NCBI GenBank assembly: GCA_029260035.1
Contig: JAJDEA010000128.1
Location: 1 to 47,688 of the forward strand
Origin: Phycisphaerae bacterium
GTDB taxonomy: Bacteria > Planctomycetota > Phycisphaerae > UBA1845
Reading direction: 5' to 3'
DNA length: 47,688 bases
Shown here: positions 1 through 8,906 of the stretch, in pieces
How the letters are laid out: each line of letters starts with the position of its first letter
Numbering within the stretch: position 1 is the stretch's first letter
Program-made: the position numbers and the translations under genes
The notes under the pieces: generated by a model
Told to the model about the DNA's origin: nothing
Seen by the model: only the letters and a program-made list of their open reading frames with translations
Database searches by the model: none

Positions 1-552
1 AAGTGAATGGCCCGCGCGAAGCGCCTGCCCCATCATGTCAAAAACGTCAGGCAGTTGCGCAGTAAGTTTGTGAATGCGCCGCCCGCGTTTGAAGTTCAAG
101 ACCATGAAGGGGAGTATGAGAATAGCAGCCCCGGTTCCAAAAGCCGCCAGCGGATGAAACGACAGCACAATGAGCAAAACAGTTGTGACGATCGATCCGC
201 CGACGAGATTGAGCAACGCCGATGAAGCTGACCAGTTCACGTCAGCTTGATCCAAGAGTGTTTGCAGCTTCGGAACGACGCTGAACTTTCCAAGGACGGA
301 ATCTGCAAACGACGCCGCTTGCCCATCTGCGCCGCGTCTCAGAATCGACTCGACACCCTTTTCCATCTTCTTGGTCTTGCCATGCAGACGGTCTTGAAGC
401 CTCTTCTTGCTCGAGGTCTTCGACTCCACGACAACCTGATAAACGCCATAGAACACAAGCATTGTGCCGACGACAGGTAGGATATAGAGCACCAAGCCAT
501 CCGTCGCTGCCAGCATCGGCATTAGATTCGTTGTCGATTCCATAGTGGACAT
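1..552 (-). CDS. tadB: TadB, Tad pilus inner-membrane platform protein (partial, cut by window edge)
   Basis: Translating the minus strand from an ATG at 552 gives 184 codons with no stop, still open at base 1. The N-terminal part of TadB is therefore visible and the rest lies outside the window. A hydrophobic segment spans about residues 20-40 and two close segments lie at about 112-153. These are followed by a basic stretch and the motif QLPDVFDMMGQALRAGHSL, which is typical of the first T2SSF-type cytoplasmic domain of TadB. In the Tad system TadB with TadC forms the inner-membrane platform that the CpaF ATPase works on. It lies 30 bp after cpaF in the same direction, with a GGTGGGG ribosome-binding-like stretch upstream. 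A second ATG at 543 is possible. Confidence 0.88.
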   Translation of the reverse strand, partial: MSTMESTTNLMPMLAATDGLVLYILPVVGTMLVFYGVYQVVVESKTSSKKRLQDRLHGKTKKMEKGVESILRRGADGQAASFADSVLGKFSVVPKLQTLLDQADVNWSASSALLNLVGGSIVTTVLLIVLSFHPLAAFGTGAAILILPFMVLNFKRGRRIHKLTAQLPDVFDMMGQALRAGHSL

Positions 553-582
553 GGGTACAAGCACCCCACCTATCTCAATAAC

Positions 583-2142
583 TTAGTCAACATCATCCAC
601 GAGTAATACTTTGCGCGTAAAACTTTCCGCGTTCACTGAGCATCCCGCCGTGTTCAACCGTTCCAAAAACGACGGTCGGATCCCCGTGGCGACAAACTGC
701 CCATGCGCTTTCCCGCTAGTCGTAATTCCCATTTGTTCAAACGAAAAAATGTCCTGCATCGTGACGATATCACCTTCCATACCCGTCACTTCGGTGATAC
801 TCATGATCTTTCGTGGGCCACCCGTAAGCCTCTGAGCATTGATAATGACATTGATAGCCGATGCGAATTGCTGACGAATGGCCTTCACAGGAAGGTCGAA
901 ACCAGCCATCATGACCATCGTTTCAACGCGGGCAACAGTGTCACGCGTACTGTTTGCATGGAGCGTCGTAAGAGACCCATCATGCCCCGTGTTCATCGCC
1001 TGAAGCATGTCTAATGTTTCCGGGCCACGACACTCACCAACAACGATTCGATCGGGTCTCATACGAAGACTGTTAATCAAGAGATCCCGAATCGTGATGC
1101 GTCCCTTGCCTTCAATGTTGGCAGGTCTTGTTTCCAACCGAACGACGTGGGGTTGACGAAGCGACAACTCGGCGGCATCCTCGATCGTTACAACACGATC
1201 GTCGTGAGGTATAAATGACGAAAGATTGTTCAGCAGCGTCGTTTTTCCAGAACCCGTGCCCCCGATCACAAGAATGTTTAGGTGAGCCCTGACACACGCG
1301 TCGAGGAAATCACGAATCTCGGGAGTGCATGATTTGAAATTGATATAGTCATCCCAGGTAAGAGGATCCGCTCCAAATCGCCGAATGGACATCGACGATC
1401 CGTCAATCGCCAATGGCGGAATGACCGCATTGACTCGACTCCCATCCGGCAATCGTGCATCAACAAGTGGGCAGGTCTCGTCACACCGTCTACCCACTGC
1501 ACTAACGATCTTGTCGATGACATGGTTGAGGTGGGAATTATCCCGGAACTGCACCTCGGTCACTTCCAACTTGCCATGTCTTTCAACATAGACTTGCTTT
1601 GGACCATTCACCAAAATATCACTGATAGAAGGATCACCCAAAAGAACTTCGAGTGGGCCCAGGCCGAAAGTCTCGTCTAATACTTCGTTTATCAGGCGTT
1701 GCTTTTCGTTGAAATTCAGTAATGTGTTTTCCTGATCAGCAAGTTGAGCAACGATATCTTTGACCTGCTCCCGCAGGCTATCTTCTTCACCGACCATCCG
1801 AGCCAAGTCAAGCTGATCAATCAGCTTTCGGTGAAGTCGCATTTTCAGTGCGTTGAATTGTTCGATCTTATCTCGAGATACAGCGGACGAACCCTTCGGC
1901 GATTTCTTTTGCGGAGTGCCAGCACCAGCGCCAGCGTTTTGCGGAGGTGTTCCTAGCGTACTAGACTTCGCCTGCGGTCGCTGCTGTCCACTTTGTGGAG
2001 GAGGCTTCGTGGCGGATCCGCCAGCCGGAGGCGTCGTAAGATTGGTTGTCGCTTTCTTGCCAAACACGATATTGCAACCCCATAGAGATTCTTGATAAGA
2101 CGTCTCGAACTCTGGCGCCTCAGGTCGTGGCCATGACCTCAT
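583..2142 (-). CDS. cpaF: CpaF/TadA, Tad pilus assembly ATPase
   Basis: Hexameric secretion ATPase of the VirB11/PulE-like family that powers Flp pilus assembly from the cytoplasmic face. A Walker A motif GGTGSGKTT lies near residues 294-302. A Walker B-type segment (RIVVGECRG) and the His-box (TTLHANS) follow, together with the family N-terminal block containing [16 protein letters not shown]. Residues 30-90 are a Pro/Gly/Ser-rich linker without recognisable structure. At 519 aa it is slightly longer than usual (about 450-500). The ATG at 2142 lacks a clear ribosome-binding site. A GTG at 2067, beginning VFGKKA and preceded by GGGG, would remove 25 atypical residues and may be the real start. 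It sits between cpaE (30 bp upstream) and tadB (30 bp downstream), consistent with one transcript. Confidence 0.95.
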   Translation of the reverse strand: MRSWPRPEAPEFETSYQESLWGCNIVFGKKATTNLTTPPAGGSATKPPPQSGQQRPQAKSSTLGTPPQNAGAGAGTPQKKSPKGSSAVSRDKIEQFNALKMRLHRKLIDQLDLARMVGEEDSLREQVKDIVAQLADQENTLLNFNEKQRLINEVLDETFGLGPLEVLLGDPSISDILVNGPKQVYVERHGKLEVTEVQFRDNSHLNHVIDKIVSAVGRRCDETCPLVDARLPDGSRVNAVIPPLAIDGSSMSIRRFGADPLTWDDYINFKSCTPEIRDFLDACVRAHLNILVIGGTGSGKTTLLNNLSSFIPHDDRVVTIEDAAELSLRQPHVVRLETRPANIEGKGRITIRDLLINSLRMRPDRIVVGECRGPETLDMLQAMNTGHDGSLTTLHANSTRDTVARVETMVMMAGFDLPVKAIRQQFASAINVIINAQRLTGGPRKIMSITEVTGMEGDIVTMQDIFSFEQMGITTSGKAHGQFVATGIRPSFLERLNTAGCSVNAESFTRKVLLVDDVD

Positions 2143-2172
2143 TCATTGCGCGGTCCAGCTCAAGAAGATAAC

Positions 2173-3360
2173 TTACGCTCCAGCGAATATGCGCCCGATC
2201 AAGCCCTTCTTACGAGCATCCTTATCATCGGACTCGGAAGAAGGCGTATGCAGCCGATTGGCGATTTCCTTGATTTCCTGTCGAACTCGACTTTTCGGAC
2301 TCATTGATTGAAGCGTTTCGCCTAGATTTATCGCCCCACTCACTGTCTGCCAATCGTCCGACACCGAAGCAAACTCAGGGAGCGATAACGTTTGGCAAAC
2401 ATCCTCGACAGAGAGAGCGATCGCATCGCACCCGGTTCGATTGCAGACCAACTTGGTCCGCTCGAGATTGAAGCCACCTTCGCGCAAGCTATCCAATATC
2501 CGCTGCGCGTTCCGAACTGTTGGCACAAGCAGTTCAACAAGAAGGAGATTTACATCTGAGATATCAAGTACAGACGTGGCTGCAGGATCGCTTCGCAGCG
2601 GACCGTCAACAATAACATAATCGTTGAATTGTTGTAGTGTGGACAACATGCCGACACAGGAAGCCGCCGTAATCAATTCCGCTTGCGAAAAGCAGGTAGG
2701 CCGACTGAGCACCTGCAGGCCGCTTTCGTGCTTCACAAGCGCCCGCTCGACAACCTGCTGTTCCAACGCTTCCGGGGTACTGCACAAATCGGCCACAGTA
2801 TAAGTCGGTTCGACATCCAAGAATGTTGCAACCTGTCCGAAGCGGTAATCCAGATCAACAAGTGTCACGGACCCTTCCGTCATCGTGGCAAGCTCGACGG
2901 CCAAGTTCGTGGCGATGGTTGTCGATCCTACGCCACCGCCGGCACCCATGATACTAACGAGAATACCGCTGTCTGAAGTCTGAACTTGCTGCGTAGCTGT
3001 TTTTTCAATGGCTGCTAGGAGCGCCTCGGACTCGATAGGTTTGGGAAAAAATTCCTGAACGCCCAGCCGCATCGTTTTGAGTATGAGTGGACCATCCGTT
3101 GATTCTGACACCGCGAAAACTGCGATGTTCGGCGAAGCCTTGATGATGTCACCGATGGCGGGGAGGACGACCTCTGGCGACGGGTCTAAATTGGCAAGAA
3201 TGATGTCCACCGGAAACTGCTTGACTGCCTGAGGGAGCAATGCCGGCTCATCGACTTCAGCTAGAATCTTGACGTTCTTCGACTCGAGCAAAGATGCGCG
3301 AAGCGATTTCGCCTGCGCCTCCTCAGAATTAAACACAATGAACTTGGTATCGCGAGCCAT
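2173..3360 (-). CDS. cpaE: CpaE/TadZ, Tad pilus localisation ATPase
   Basis: This is a 395-residue protein with the CpaE/TadZ architecture. An N-terminal receiver-like domain (about residues 5-120) is followed by a MinD/ParA-type ATPase domain. The P-loop reads GAGGGVGSTT, a deviant form in which the usual KGGVGKT lysines are absent. The next helix is TNLAVELA, and a switch-like LVDLDYRFG follows. Receiver residues usually needed for phosphorylation are not obvious, so this domain is probably structural. TadZ/CpaE proteins place the Tad machine at the cell pole. The gene is 30 bp upstream of cpaF but is separated from cpaC by an unusually long 742-bp gap. The start has only a weak ribosome-binding site. 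Confidence 0.92.
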   Translation of the reverse strand: MARDTKFIVFNSEEAQAKSLRASLLESKNVKILAEVDEPALLPQAVKQFPVDIILANLDPSPEVVLPAIGDIIKASPNIAVFAVSESTDGPLILKTMRLGVQEFFPKPIESEALLAAIEKTATQQVQTSDSGILVSIMGAGGGVGSTTIATNLAVELATMTEGSVTLVDLDYRFGQVATFLDVEPTYTVADLCSTPEALEQQVVERALVKHESGLQVLSRPTCFSQAELITAASCVGMLSTLQQFNDYVIVDGPLRSDPAATSVLDISDVNLLLVELLVPTVRNAQRILDSLREGGFNLERTKLVCNRTGCDAIALSVEDVCQTLSLPEFASVSDDWQTVSGAINLGETLQSMSPKSRVRQEIKEIANRLHTPSSESDDKDARKKGLIGRIFAGA

Positions 3361-4102
3361 AGGGTTTTATTCACTCAGAGTCGCACAGTATTCCGCGAGC
3401 TATTGGCTTCCATTTTTGTTCTTCGCGCATAACAAGCTGCACGGACGGTGCAAACGACCTCACCAAAATGTCCTATTCCGCTATTCAGCTAGACGAGCCA
3501 TGTGGCCCGCTATTGACGGACTAAGACATACCTATTGCGCGCACCTTGTTTTCATCCTTCCACCAATACCCTATCGGCAGTCCAGGTGCGTCAAATCTGC
3601 TTGCTCCACAGCGCGTAATCGTACCACCCAATAACTCAAAACCGCGTTCATTCCATCGCGATCGAATGGGTAGGTTTCTTGGGAAAGCGATCTTATCGGA
3701 GTCAACCGTGCAACGCTGACATCTTGGCACTCTCAGTTCAAACCAGGCACTACAGCGTAATCGGACAATTTGCGAAAACCAGCCAGCGATCGCCCCATAA
3801 CACCATCCAAGCCTTTGATTTCCGGCGAGCATGGCTATGTTCTTCGTGGTTTGTTAGGAATGAAACGACAACATCGCAAGACCATTAGCACGAAATGGAC
3901 GTCCGATGTGAACGGACATCGAAACTCTTCGTTCCTCTGAGAAATAGAAAAGCTAAGACGAATCGTAATCGGCTGCTAGGTCGTTCCTGGGTACACCCGC
4001 TACTCGCGACACATGCTGTGCACGCCCAAAAGTTCGCAAGTGCTACGACTCTGGTATCCCAGGAACAACTATAGAATATAATTCGGTCAAGTAATGCTTC
4101 TC
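3361..4102. other. 742-bp non-coding gap inside the Tad locus
   Basis: I see no convincing gene between the cpaC stop and the cpaE start. Open frames here (for example 3521-3832 minus) have no recognisable domain or ribosome-binding site. The stretch does hold a 12-bp inverted repeat with a long spacer (3983-4066) and a short GTCCG/CGGAC hairpin at 3901-3917. It could hold the promoter for cpaE-cpaF-tadB, a structured leader, or a decayed gene. Confidence 0.5.
3983..4066. repeat. Inverted repeat with long spacer downstream of cpaC
   Basis: GTTCCTGGGTAC at 3983-3994 is matched in inverted orientation by GTATCCCAGGAAC at 4054-4066. Twelve base pairs can form with one bulged T, around a 59-nt interior. 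It begins 37 bp beyond the cpaC stop. No T-run follows on either strand, so a simple terminator is unlikely. An RNA structure between cpaC and cpaE or a protein-binding pair is possible. Confidence 0.5.
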
Positions 4103-5692
4103 TTATTGCGATTCAGTGTGACCCCATGGCCCATGAACAAATAGTTCATCAGGTTGAGTGTCAAGCATAGCCGTCTTGGTTGCGTCCTCTTCGCCAACGA
4201 CCGCCTGGCTGTCATCAGCTGATGCCTGAAGCATCCCGGACATATAGAGTTCGAAATCTGATGGGCTTTTGACGCCTGCGTTTGGAAGCGTAATGCCCTG
4301 ATTGACTTCGAGCGGTGCAACGATCTCCGGCGTCACGAGAATCACCAATTCACTCAATGACCGCTGAAAATTGACGGAGCGAAACAGCGAACCGAGAACA
4401 GGCACATCGCCAATGCCTGGAACGCGACTCGCGATACCTCGGACCTGCTCATTGAGCAAACCGGCAATTGCGATGGTCTGACCACTACCCATTTCAACTG
4501 TCGTCTCAGCGGCACGAGAAGTAAGTCCAGGAACCACAAAACCCTCAATCTGAACCGAAGAGGAAAAATCCAGCTCAGATACTTCAGGGGCGACCCGTAC
4601 GCGAATTCGCTGGTGCGATCGAACAGTCGGAGTAAAGTTCAGCCTAACGCCAAACTCGCGAAACTGAATCGTAACCTGCTGATTTCCCTGTGGAACTGGA
4701 ATTGGAAATTCACCGCCAGCCAGGAAGCTAGCTGTTTCACCACTTACAGCTACAAGGTTCGGCTCGGCCAAGATAGATGCCAACGCGTTGTCGGCCAACG
4801 CACGAATGAAGAACTGCGTCTGAGCGCGCGGAAAACCCAACGAAAGAGTCGACGCTTCCAGAAGTGGAATGCCATCTGTTCCTGTCAGAAACGGGATCGG
4901 CTCTGTGACCAACGTGTCAGCCGCGGCACCAATGTTTGCCGGATTGATCCCACCAATCTGATTGACGAGGAAAGCATCGCGAACGTTTTCGCCTGCCAAG
5001 AAACCATTGATACCCAGTTCTCTCACAGCTCGTCGGCTGACTTCAGCAACGACACAACGCAGCAATACCTGCTGTTCTCCGGCTACCTCAAGATGGTTCT
5101 GCACAGCTGGACCACTAGAGCTCGCGCCACCGCCCCCGGGTAAATACAATTGGGCTAGTTCTTCGATACGCTTCGCACGGTTGGCACTCGAAACGGTACC
5201 CGTCAAAATAATGTTGCCCAAGACTGAATCAATGTGGACATCCGATTGCGGATCGATTCGCTGAGCAGCGGAAGTAAGTTCCTTCAAGTCCGGCTCGACT
5301 TTTACATCGAGAACATATTGGTGGTTGTCCTTATCCCAAAGAACAACATTCGTTCGACCGAACATGATACCCGTCACGAGCAGCTCTTTCGCACTAACAG
5401 CTTGGACCGAAGCAACATCCGCAGCCACAACGTCGGCGCGCGCAACTTCGACCGTTGTCCGAACGATGACACTCCGATTCATCGGGACATTTACGCGTCT
5501 CGATTCGCCGGACATGTCCAACACGGTTGCTTCGAAGACTTTCTTCGAACCACTACCTTGGGCTGCCAGAACGGAAGACGAAAAGGCTGCAGTTATGCAG
5601 GCAAACGTCGTCAAAGCGAGAAAAACTGAATGTCGCCGCACGCGACCCTGTTTTGAGGCGTTGAGATGGCCTTCCATGACTATACTCCGCAT
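4103..5692 (-). CDS. cpaC: CpaC/RcpA, Tad pilus secretin
   Basis: Outer-membrane secretin that forms the pore for the Flp pilus. The 529-aa product begins with a basic segment and a hydrophobic signal peptide (about residues 20-44, ending SSVLAAQG). A pilus-assembly N-terminal domain (VNVPMNRSVIVRT, then VTGIMFGRTNVVLWD) comes next, followed by a BON-like segment with VHIDSVLGNIILTGTV. The C-terminal secretin domain contains EMGSGQTIAIAGLL and the late motif VPGIGDVPVLGSLFRS. The ATG at 5692 overlaps the TAA of cpaB (TAATG) and has an excellent GGAGG site 7 nt upstream. An internal ATG at 5677 also has GGAG. The overlap argues for translational coupling with cpaB. Confidence 0.95.
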   Translation of the reverse strand: MRSIVMEGHLNASKQGRVRRHSVFLALTTFACITAAFSSSVLAAQGSGSKKVFEATVLDMSGESRRVNVPMNRSVIVRTTVEVARADVVAADVASVQAVSAKELLVTGIMFGRTNVVLWDKDNHQYVLDVKVEPDLKELTSAAQRIDPQSDVHIDSVLGNIILTGTVSSANRAKRIEELAQLYLPGGGGASSSGPAVQNHLEVAGEQQVLLRCVVAEVSRRAVRELGINGFLAGENVRDAFLVNQIGGINPANIGAAADTLVTEPIPFLTGTDGIPLLEASTLSLGFPRAQTQFFIRALADNALASILAEPNLVAVSGETASFLAGGEFPIPVPQGNQQVTIQFREFGVRLNFTPTVRSHQRIRVRVAPEVSELDFSSSVQIEGFVVPGLTSRAAETTVEMGSGQTIAIAGLLNEQVRGIASRVPGIGDVPVLGSLFRSVNFQRSLSELVILVTPEIVAPLEVNQGITLPNAGVKSPSDFELYMSGMLQASADDSQAVVGEEDATKTAMLDTQPDELFVHGPWGHTESQ

Positions 5693-6771
5693 TATTCTTC
5701 CTCCGCTCTTGTATTGGCGTCTTCAAAATTATCGTTTTTTATTCCTGATGACCCCGACCCAGTCGTCGCCCTGTAAGAGTCCATCCGGTTTCGTGCCGAA
5801 GGATTGGCCTTGAGCGACCGATCGATAGGACCGTTTTGCACTCCGATGATAGCTCTCGACTTCAAGTCTTGGAACGTAATTCGCTGTATGTTGGAGTTCT
5901 TCAAACTCGATGCGCGGTGATAAACAACCATACTGTACGGAACATCAGCGCGTCGCATCGTTGGTTTTGCATCAACGACTCTTTTCGGCGCCGGAGCAGG
6001 TGGTTTTTTTACGTTATTGCGTAATGCCTCGAACGCATCATCGCCCGCCGTGATGGCTTCCTCTGTGACTTCTTCGTCATCACCTCGCATCGATAGCGTG
6101 ATTTTCCCTTTGGTTTGGGCAAGATGCAGTTTAGGCGCGTCTTCCTTACGAACCAAAAGCGTCGCGCTCTTGGCAGGTTTGACTTTTCCATCATTTGAGC
6201 CGCCTGCCGGACCTGCCGTCGCTCGGCCGATGGCAACGATTTTTACTTTTTGCAGAATGACTTCCGCCACGGTCTGCCGCCTTGACTTGCGTCTATTTGC
6301 ATCACCATTGTCTACATCCATAACGGCGATCACATCCACCCAAACGCCAGGCTTGAGCTGGTAGGCCACACCGGACACCTCGTCAATTTTCACCGAAACA
6401 GCGCGGAAGCCGGACGGAATCCGACCGACCATTCCAGGAGTCGTTCCAGTCGGGGCGAGCATCGAATTGAAAATCGGCGAACGTTGGGGAATCTGCTTCT
6501 GAGACACCCGGCCAAGAAGTTCTTCTTTGTCCGCTATGCGTTCGGAAGCAGGAATAAACGACGCGTCTGTCGTTTCGAATTCGTCGAGCAGCTCCTCCGT
6601 GATTTCGACAAAAGCATCGATATCGTGAGCCGCGCGGAACACGGTAACTGTAGGCTGGTCACCCGTGCTACCTTGAGCCTTCTTCACAAAATCCACGAGG
6701 AATTTGACAGCAACGAGTCCGACACACAGGCCTAGGGCCAAAGGAATAATCGCCTTTCCCTTCATGATCAT
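5692..6771 (-). CDS. cpaB: CpaB/RcpC, Tad pilus assembly protein with SAF domain
   Basis: CpaB family periplasmic protein thought to act with the secretin CpaC. An N-terminal membrane anchor (IIPLALGLCVGLVAVKFLV) is followed by a SAF/CpaB domain (VFRAAHDIDAFVEIT, then RIPSGFRAVSVKIDEVSGVA and PGVWVDVIAVMD). The C-terminal third is polar and probably disordered, rich in Lys, Asp and Ser. The frame is open upstream to 6804, but AAGAAGGG just before the ATG at 6771 (with another ATG at 6765) supports starting here. The stop overlaps the cpaC start by one base. A 361-bp gap with a hairpin separates it from tadE. Confidence 0.92.
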   Translation of the reverse strand: MIMKGKAIIPLALGLCVGLVAVKFLVDFVKKAQGSTGDQPTVTVFRAAHDIDAFVEITEELLDEFETTDASFIPASERIADKEELLGRVSQKQIPQRSPIFNSMLAPTGTTPGMVGRIPSGFRAVSVKIDEVSGVAYQLKPGVWVDVIAVMDVDNGDANRRKSRRQTVAEVILQKVKIVAIGRATAGPAGGSNDGKVKPAKSATLLVRKEDAPKLHLAQTKGKITLSMRGDDEEVTEEAITAGDDAFEALRNNVKKPPAPAPKRVVDAKPTMRRADVPYSMVVYHRASSLKNSNIQRITFQDLKSRAIIGVQNGPIDRSLKANPSARNRMDSYRATTGSGSSGIKNDNFEDANTRAEEE

Positions 6772-7132
6772 TAGTCCCTTCTTCAGGCTTACACGCAAGC
6801 ACATCAGCGCGTTAGCGATAAACCAAACCAGATATCCAACCCCCGGCGCTCCGATGACGCTCGATGCAGTCCAGGAAATTCTTCCTGCTTATCGGAAGGT
6901 TCCGGACTCGCTTGGACCTAACCATTCAAAAAAAACGAAACAAAGACCGTCCACTTCCATCTCGTCGTGCGCGCATACAAGAATGGGGCCGACATTAGCC
7001 GACCCCATTCGAGTTACATGGACGTTAAAACCGATCGCATGACACTGAAAACAGCGTATATTTTGATGTGGGCTAAGCCAATTCTGCCATCGCTCAAACC
7101 CTGACGACAGAAGCCTGAGACCTTGTCCAAGG
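6772..7132. other. Intergenic region between tadE and cpaB
   Basis: No gene is supported in these 361 bp. The only clear structure is the hairpin at 6981-7010. The rest may hold a promoter for the cpaB-cpaC part of the locus, but I could not place -35/-10 boxes with confidence. Confidence 0.4.
6981..7010 (-). terminator. GC-rich hairpin after tadE, possible terminator
   Basis: GAATGGGG at 6981-6988 pairs perfectly with CCCCATTC at 7003-7010, and further G-C pairs are possible inside the loop. It lies about 120 bp past the tadE stop in the direction of transcription. No strong T-run follows, so it may be a weak or factor-dependent terminator, or an RNA-stabilising stem. Confidence 0.4.
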
Positions 7133-7561
7133 CTAAGGACCAGCCACGCCTTCTTTCCGCATACTGCAGGTGCCTGTCAAGTCATAGGTATAGGTTCCGA
7201 AAAAACCGCCAACTAGCGATACGTCATTGTAAGGAACCGATACCGAAACTGTCTCTACAGGATTGGCCACCGAACCGTGGTCCATCGTCACGCTGTAGCC
7301 CGTCAAACCAGTCGAAGACAAGGCAGCATCTACGCGACTGAGAATCCCGGCGTCATTCGACGTCTGAAGCGAGGCGAAACGACAACCTTCGCGCGCCGCA
7401 TGCTGAAGCGACTGACGCATCATAAACACATAGCCAAACTCAATGATGCCGAACAGAATCGTGAGCAACAGGGGCAAAACCACCGCAAATTCAACGATCG
7501 CCGTACCGCGCGCTCTGTTCGCATTCCCTTGCAGACTCGTACGCCGCCTTGAATGTCTCAT
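7133..7561 (-). CDS. tadE: TadE-like pseudopilin
   Basis: The 142-aa product has the TadE signature. A short basic leader ends in RARG, followed by TAIVEF with Glu at +5 relative to the probable prepilin-peptidase cleavage site, then a hydrophobic helix (AVVLPLLLTILFGIIEFGY). The family continues MMRQSLQHAAREGCRFA, as seen here. TadE-type pseudopilins are processed by the Tad prepilin peptidase and help assemble the pilus. ATG 7561 is chosen because GGGGG lies 8 nt upstream and it follows the peptidase stop by 2 nt (TGAAAATG). The frame extends to a GTG at 7576 without better support. The C-terminal half is less conserved. Confidence 0.9.
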   Translation of the reverse strand: MRHSRRRTSLQGNANRARGTAIVEFAVVLPLLLTILFGIIEFGYVFMMRQSLQHAAREGCRFASLQTSNDAGILSRVDAALSSTGLTGYSVTMDHGSVANPVETVSVSVPYNDVSLVGGFFGTYTYDLTGTCSMRKEGVAGP

Positions 7562-7563
7562 TT

Positions 7564-8118
7564 TCAAATCCCCCACCAGCCAAAGATTTTAGCCGCCAGA
7601 ATGATCAACGTTCCTCCAGTGAGCGGAACGCCATATGGAAGCAATTGCGAAGTGTTGCCAAAACTCTTGGCAGAACCAAATTCTGAGAACATTGTTTGTG
7701 TATTGGAGCACTTGGTCATAATCACGCCCATGTTTGCGCAAGCAGCTTTCATGCGGCCTGTTGACAAGATCATAAGGATGGCCGTGACCGCACCGAGCAC
7801 TGCACCGAGTGCAAACGAATAGAATGTCAGCAACGGACAAAACCATACGCCAATTGCAGCCATAAGCTTGACATCGCCTGCCCCCATTCCGTGCATCAAC
7901 CAGGGTACGATGAGTAAGCCAAAGCCCGTCAACATACCGAGCGCACCGTTTCCAATGCCGGACCAACCGAAGTAGATCCCCTGAACGGCAAAGCCCAGGA
8001 TGATTAGAGCCAGATTCAACCAGTTCGGCACGCGTTTTTGCGAATAATCAATCCAGGACGCAAGCAGAATACCGGGTACCAAAATCGCGCACGTCGTATA
8101 CCAAAAGCCCATTTCCAT
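7564..8118 (-). CDS. cpaA: Prepilin peptidase of the Tad system (CpaA/TadV, A24 family)
   Basis: Membrane aspartic peptidase that cleaves and matures Flp and TadE prepilins. This 184-residue protein is close to the small TadV/CpaA length and lacks the N-terminal methyltransferase part of PilD enzymes. The two catalytic aspartates are visible: one in ASWIDYSQKRVPNWL and one in the hallmark GMGAGDVKLMAAIG. About five or six hydrophobic segments surround them. It lies between the flp genes and tadE, and its stop is 2 nt from the tadE start, suggesting translational coupling. An AAGGAA stretch precedes the ATG. Confidence 0.93.
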   Translation of the reverse strand: MEMGFWYTTCAILVPGILLASWIDYSQKRVPNWLNLALIILGFAVQGIYFGWSGIGNGALGMLTGFGLLIVPWLMHGMGAGDVKLMAAIGVWFCPLLTFYSFALGAVLGAVTAILMILSTGRMKAACANMGVIMTKCSNTQTMFSEFGSAKSFGNTSQLLPYGVPLTGGTLIILAAKIFGWWGI

Positions 8119-8228
8119 TGGAATTGGTTCCTTACGATGTTTCCAAGCTGAAGTAATCTCGCCACCACCGACGAACCAATCACTTCAACTGCATCCCCCC
8201 CGGCTCACCCAGCACCGCAAATAGTGCT

Positions 8229-8271
8229 GAATAAAACAAGGCGGGCGCCACCGAGTCTCGGCAGCGCCCGC
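8229..8271 (-). terminator. Rho-independent terminator after flp
   Basis: GCGGGCGC (8241-8248) and GCGCCCGC (8264-8271) form a perfect 8-bp stem. Inside it CCGAG/CTCGG adds a second 5-bp stem with a one-base loop. On the minus strand it is followed by CTTGTTTTATT. It stands 100 bp past the flp stop and upstream of the prepilin peptidase, so it should end or attenuate most pilin transcripts. Confidence 0.85.
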
Positions 8272-8370
8272 CGATCTGATTACATCAGACAGTAGACCCG
8301 GGCCATCTCATCGCGTGAGACCAAGCCCTAACGGCCTACAGCGCCACCAGGCGCCTACGCCGACGCATGC

Positions 8371-8550
8371 CTACATGGCGGCTAGAGACGTCTGGACGTC
8401 ACCGAAGATTCGATCCACTTCGGTACCGAGCAAAGTAATCGTGGCAATCGCCGCGACAATAATCAACGCGAGCATGACTGCATACTCTGTGGCCGTCGGG
8501 CCATCTTCCGACTGCAAGAACCGTTTCGTTACGTTCAGAAAATTCTTCAT
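8371..8550 (-). CDS. flp: Flp-type major pilin subunit (second copy)
   Basis: A 59-aa prepilin. A short leader (MKNFLNVTKRFLQSEDG) ends at the Gly of a prepilin-peptidase site. PTATEYAVM follows with the conserved Glu5-Tyr6, then one hydrophobic helix (LALIIVAAIATITLLG) and a short tail. Flp pilins of this size polymerise into Tad pili. ATG 8550 is chosen over an in-frame ATG at 8580 because AGGAGAGG lies just upstream and the leader then has normal Flp length. It is followed by a strong terminator and then by the peptidase that would mature it. A second flp gene lies upstream at 8907-9086. Confidence 0.93.
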   Translation of the reverse strand: MKNFLNVTKRFLQSEDGPTATEYAVMLALIIVAAIATITLLGTEVDRIFGDVQTSLAAM

Positions 8551-8906
8551 ATCCGTGTTCCTCTCCTGACTGTTGGCCAAAATTGGCCGATTGATTTCGA
8601 AGGTCCGTCAAATGCAAGAAGTGCATTCGATTCCTTCCGGTGCAAGTTCGAACCTCCAACCGGGTCGCGAACTGGTTCAGCTATTTGAATGCAAACACCA
8701 AGTCGCCTGCATAACAATTCTTCGCCGATTCAAAATCCTTCCTTCCCAGTACGCCAAGGAAGAACTTTCGTATGACGCGTATCACGCTTTCTGTAACGTT
8801 TGCCGCTTCGTTTCCATCCTTGCAGGCAACACTTTCAACCTATGAAACAATTTCGCCAAGAGCAAACGAAACGCCAAGAATATTTCTCAGTGCATTCGGC
8901 GACCTC
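8551..8906. other. Intergenic region between the two flp genes
   Basis: No gene is visible in these 356 bp. They contain the palindrome at 8575-8588 close to the downstream flp start. The heptamer CGCCAAG occurs three times (8752-8758, 8854-8860, 8872-8878). The region may hold a promoter for the downstream flp, but no clear -35/-10 pair was identified. Confidence 0.4.
8575..8588. repeat. Palindrome in the flp leader
   Basis: GGCCAAAATTGGCC has perfect 6-bp arms around a 2-bp centre. It ends 25 bp before the flp start codon at 8550. It could be an operator or a short mRNA hairpin near the ribosome-binding site. Confidence 0.4.

Noticed and set aside
3521..3832. 103-codon minus-strand open frame in the cpaC-cpaE gap
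   Set aside because: No recognisable family, no ribosome-binding site, irregular composition and other open frames overlap it on the opposite strand.
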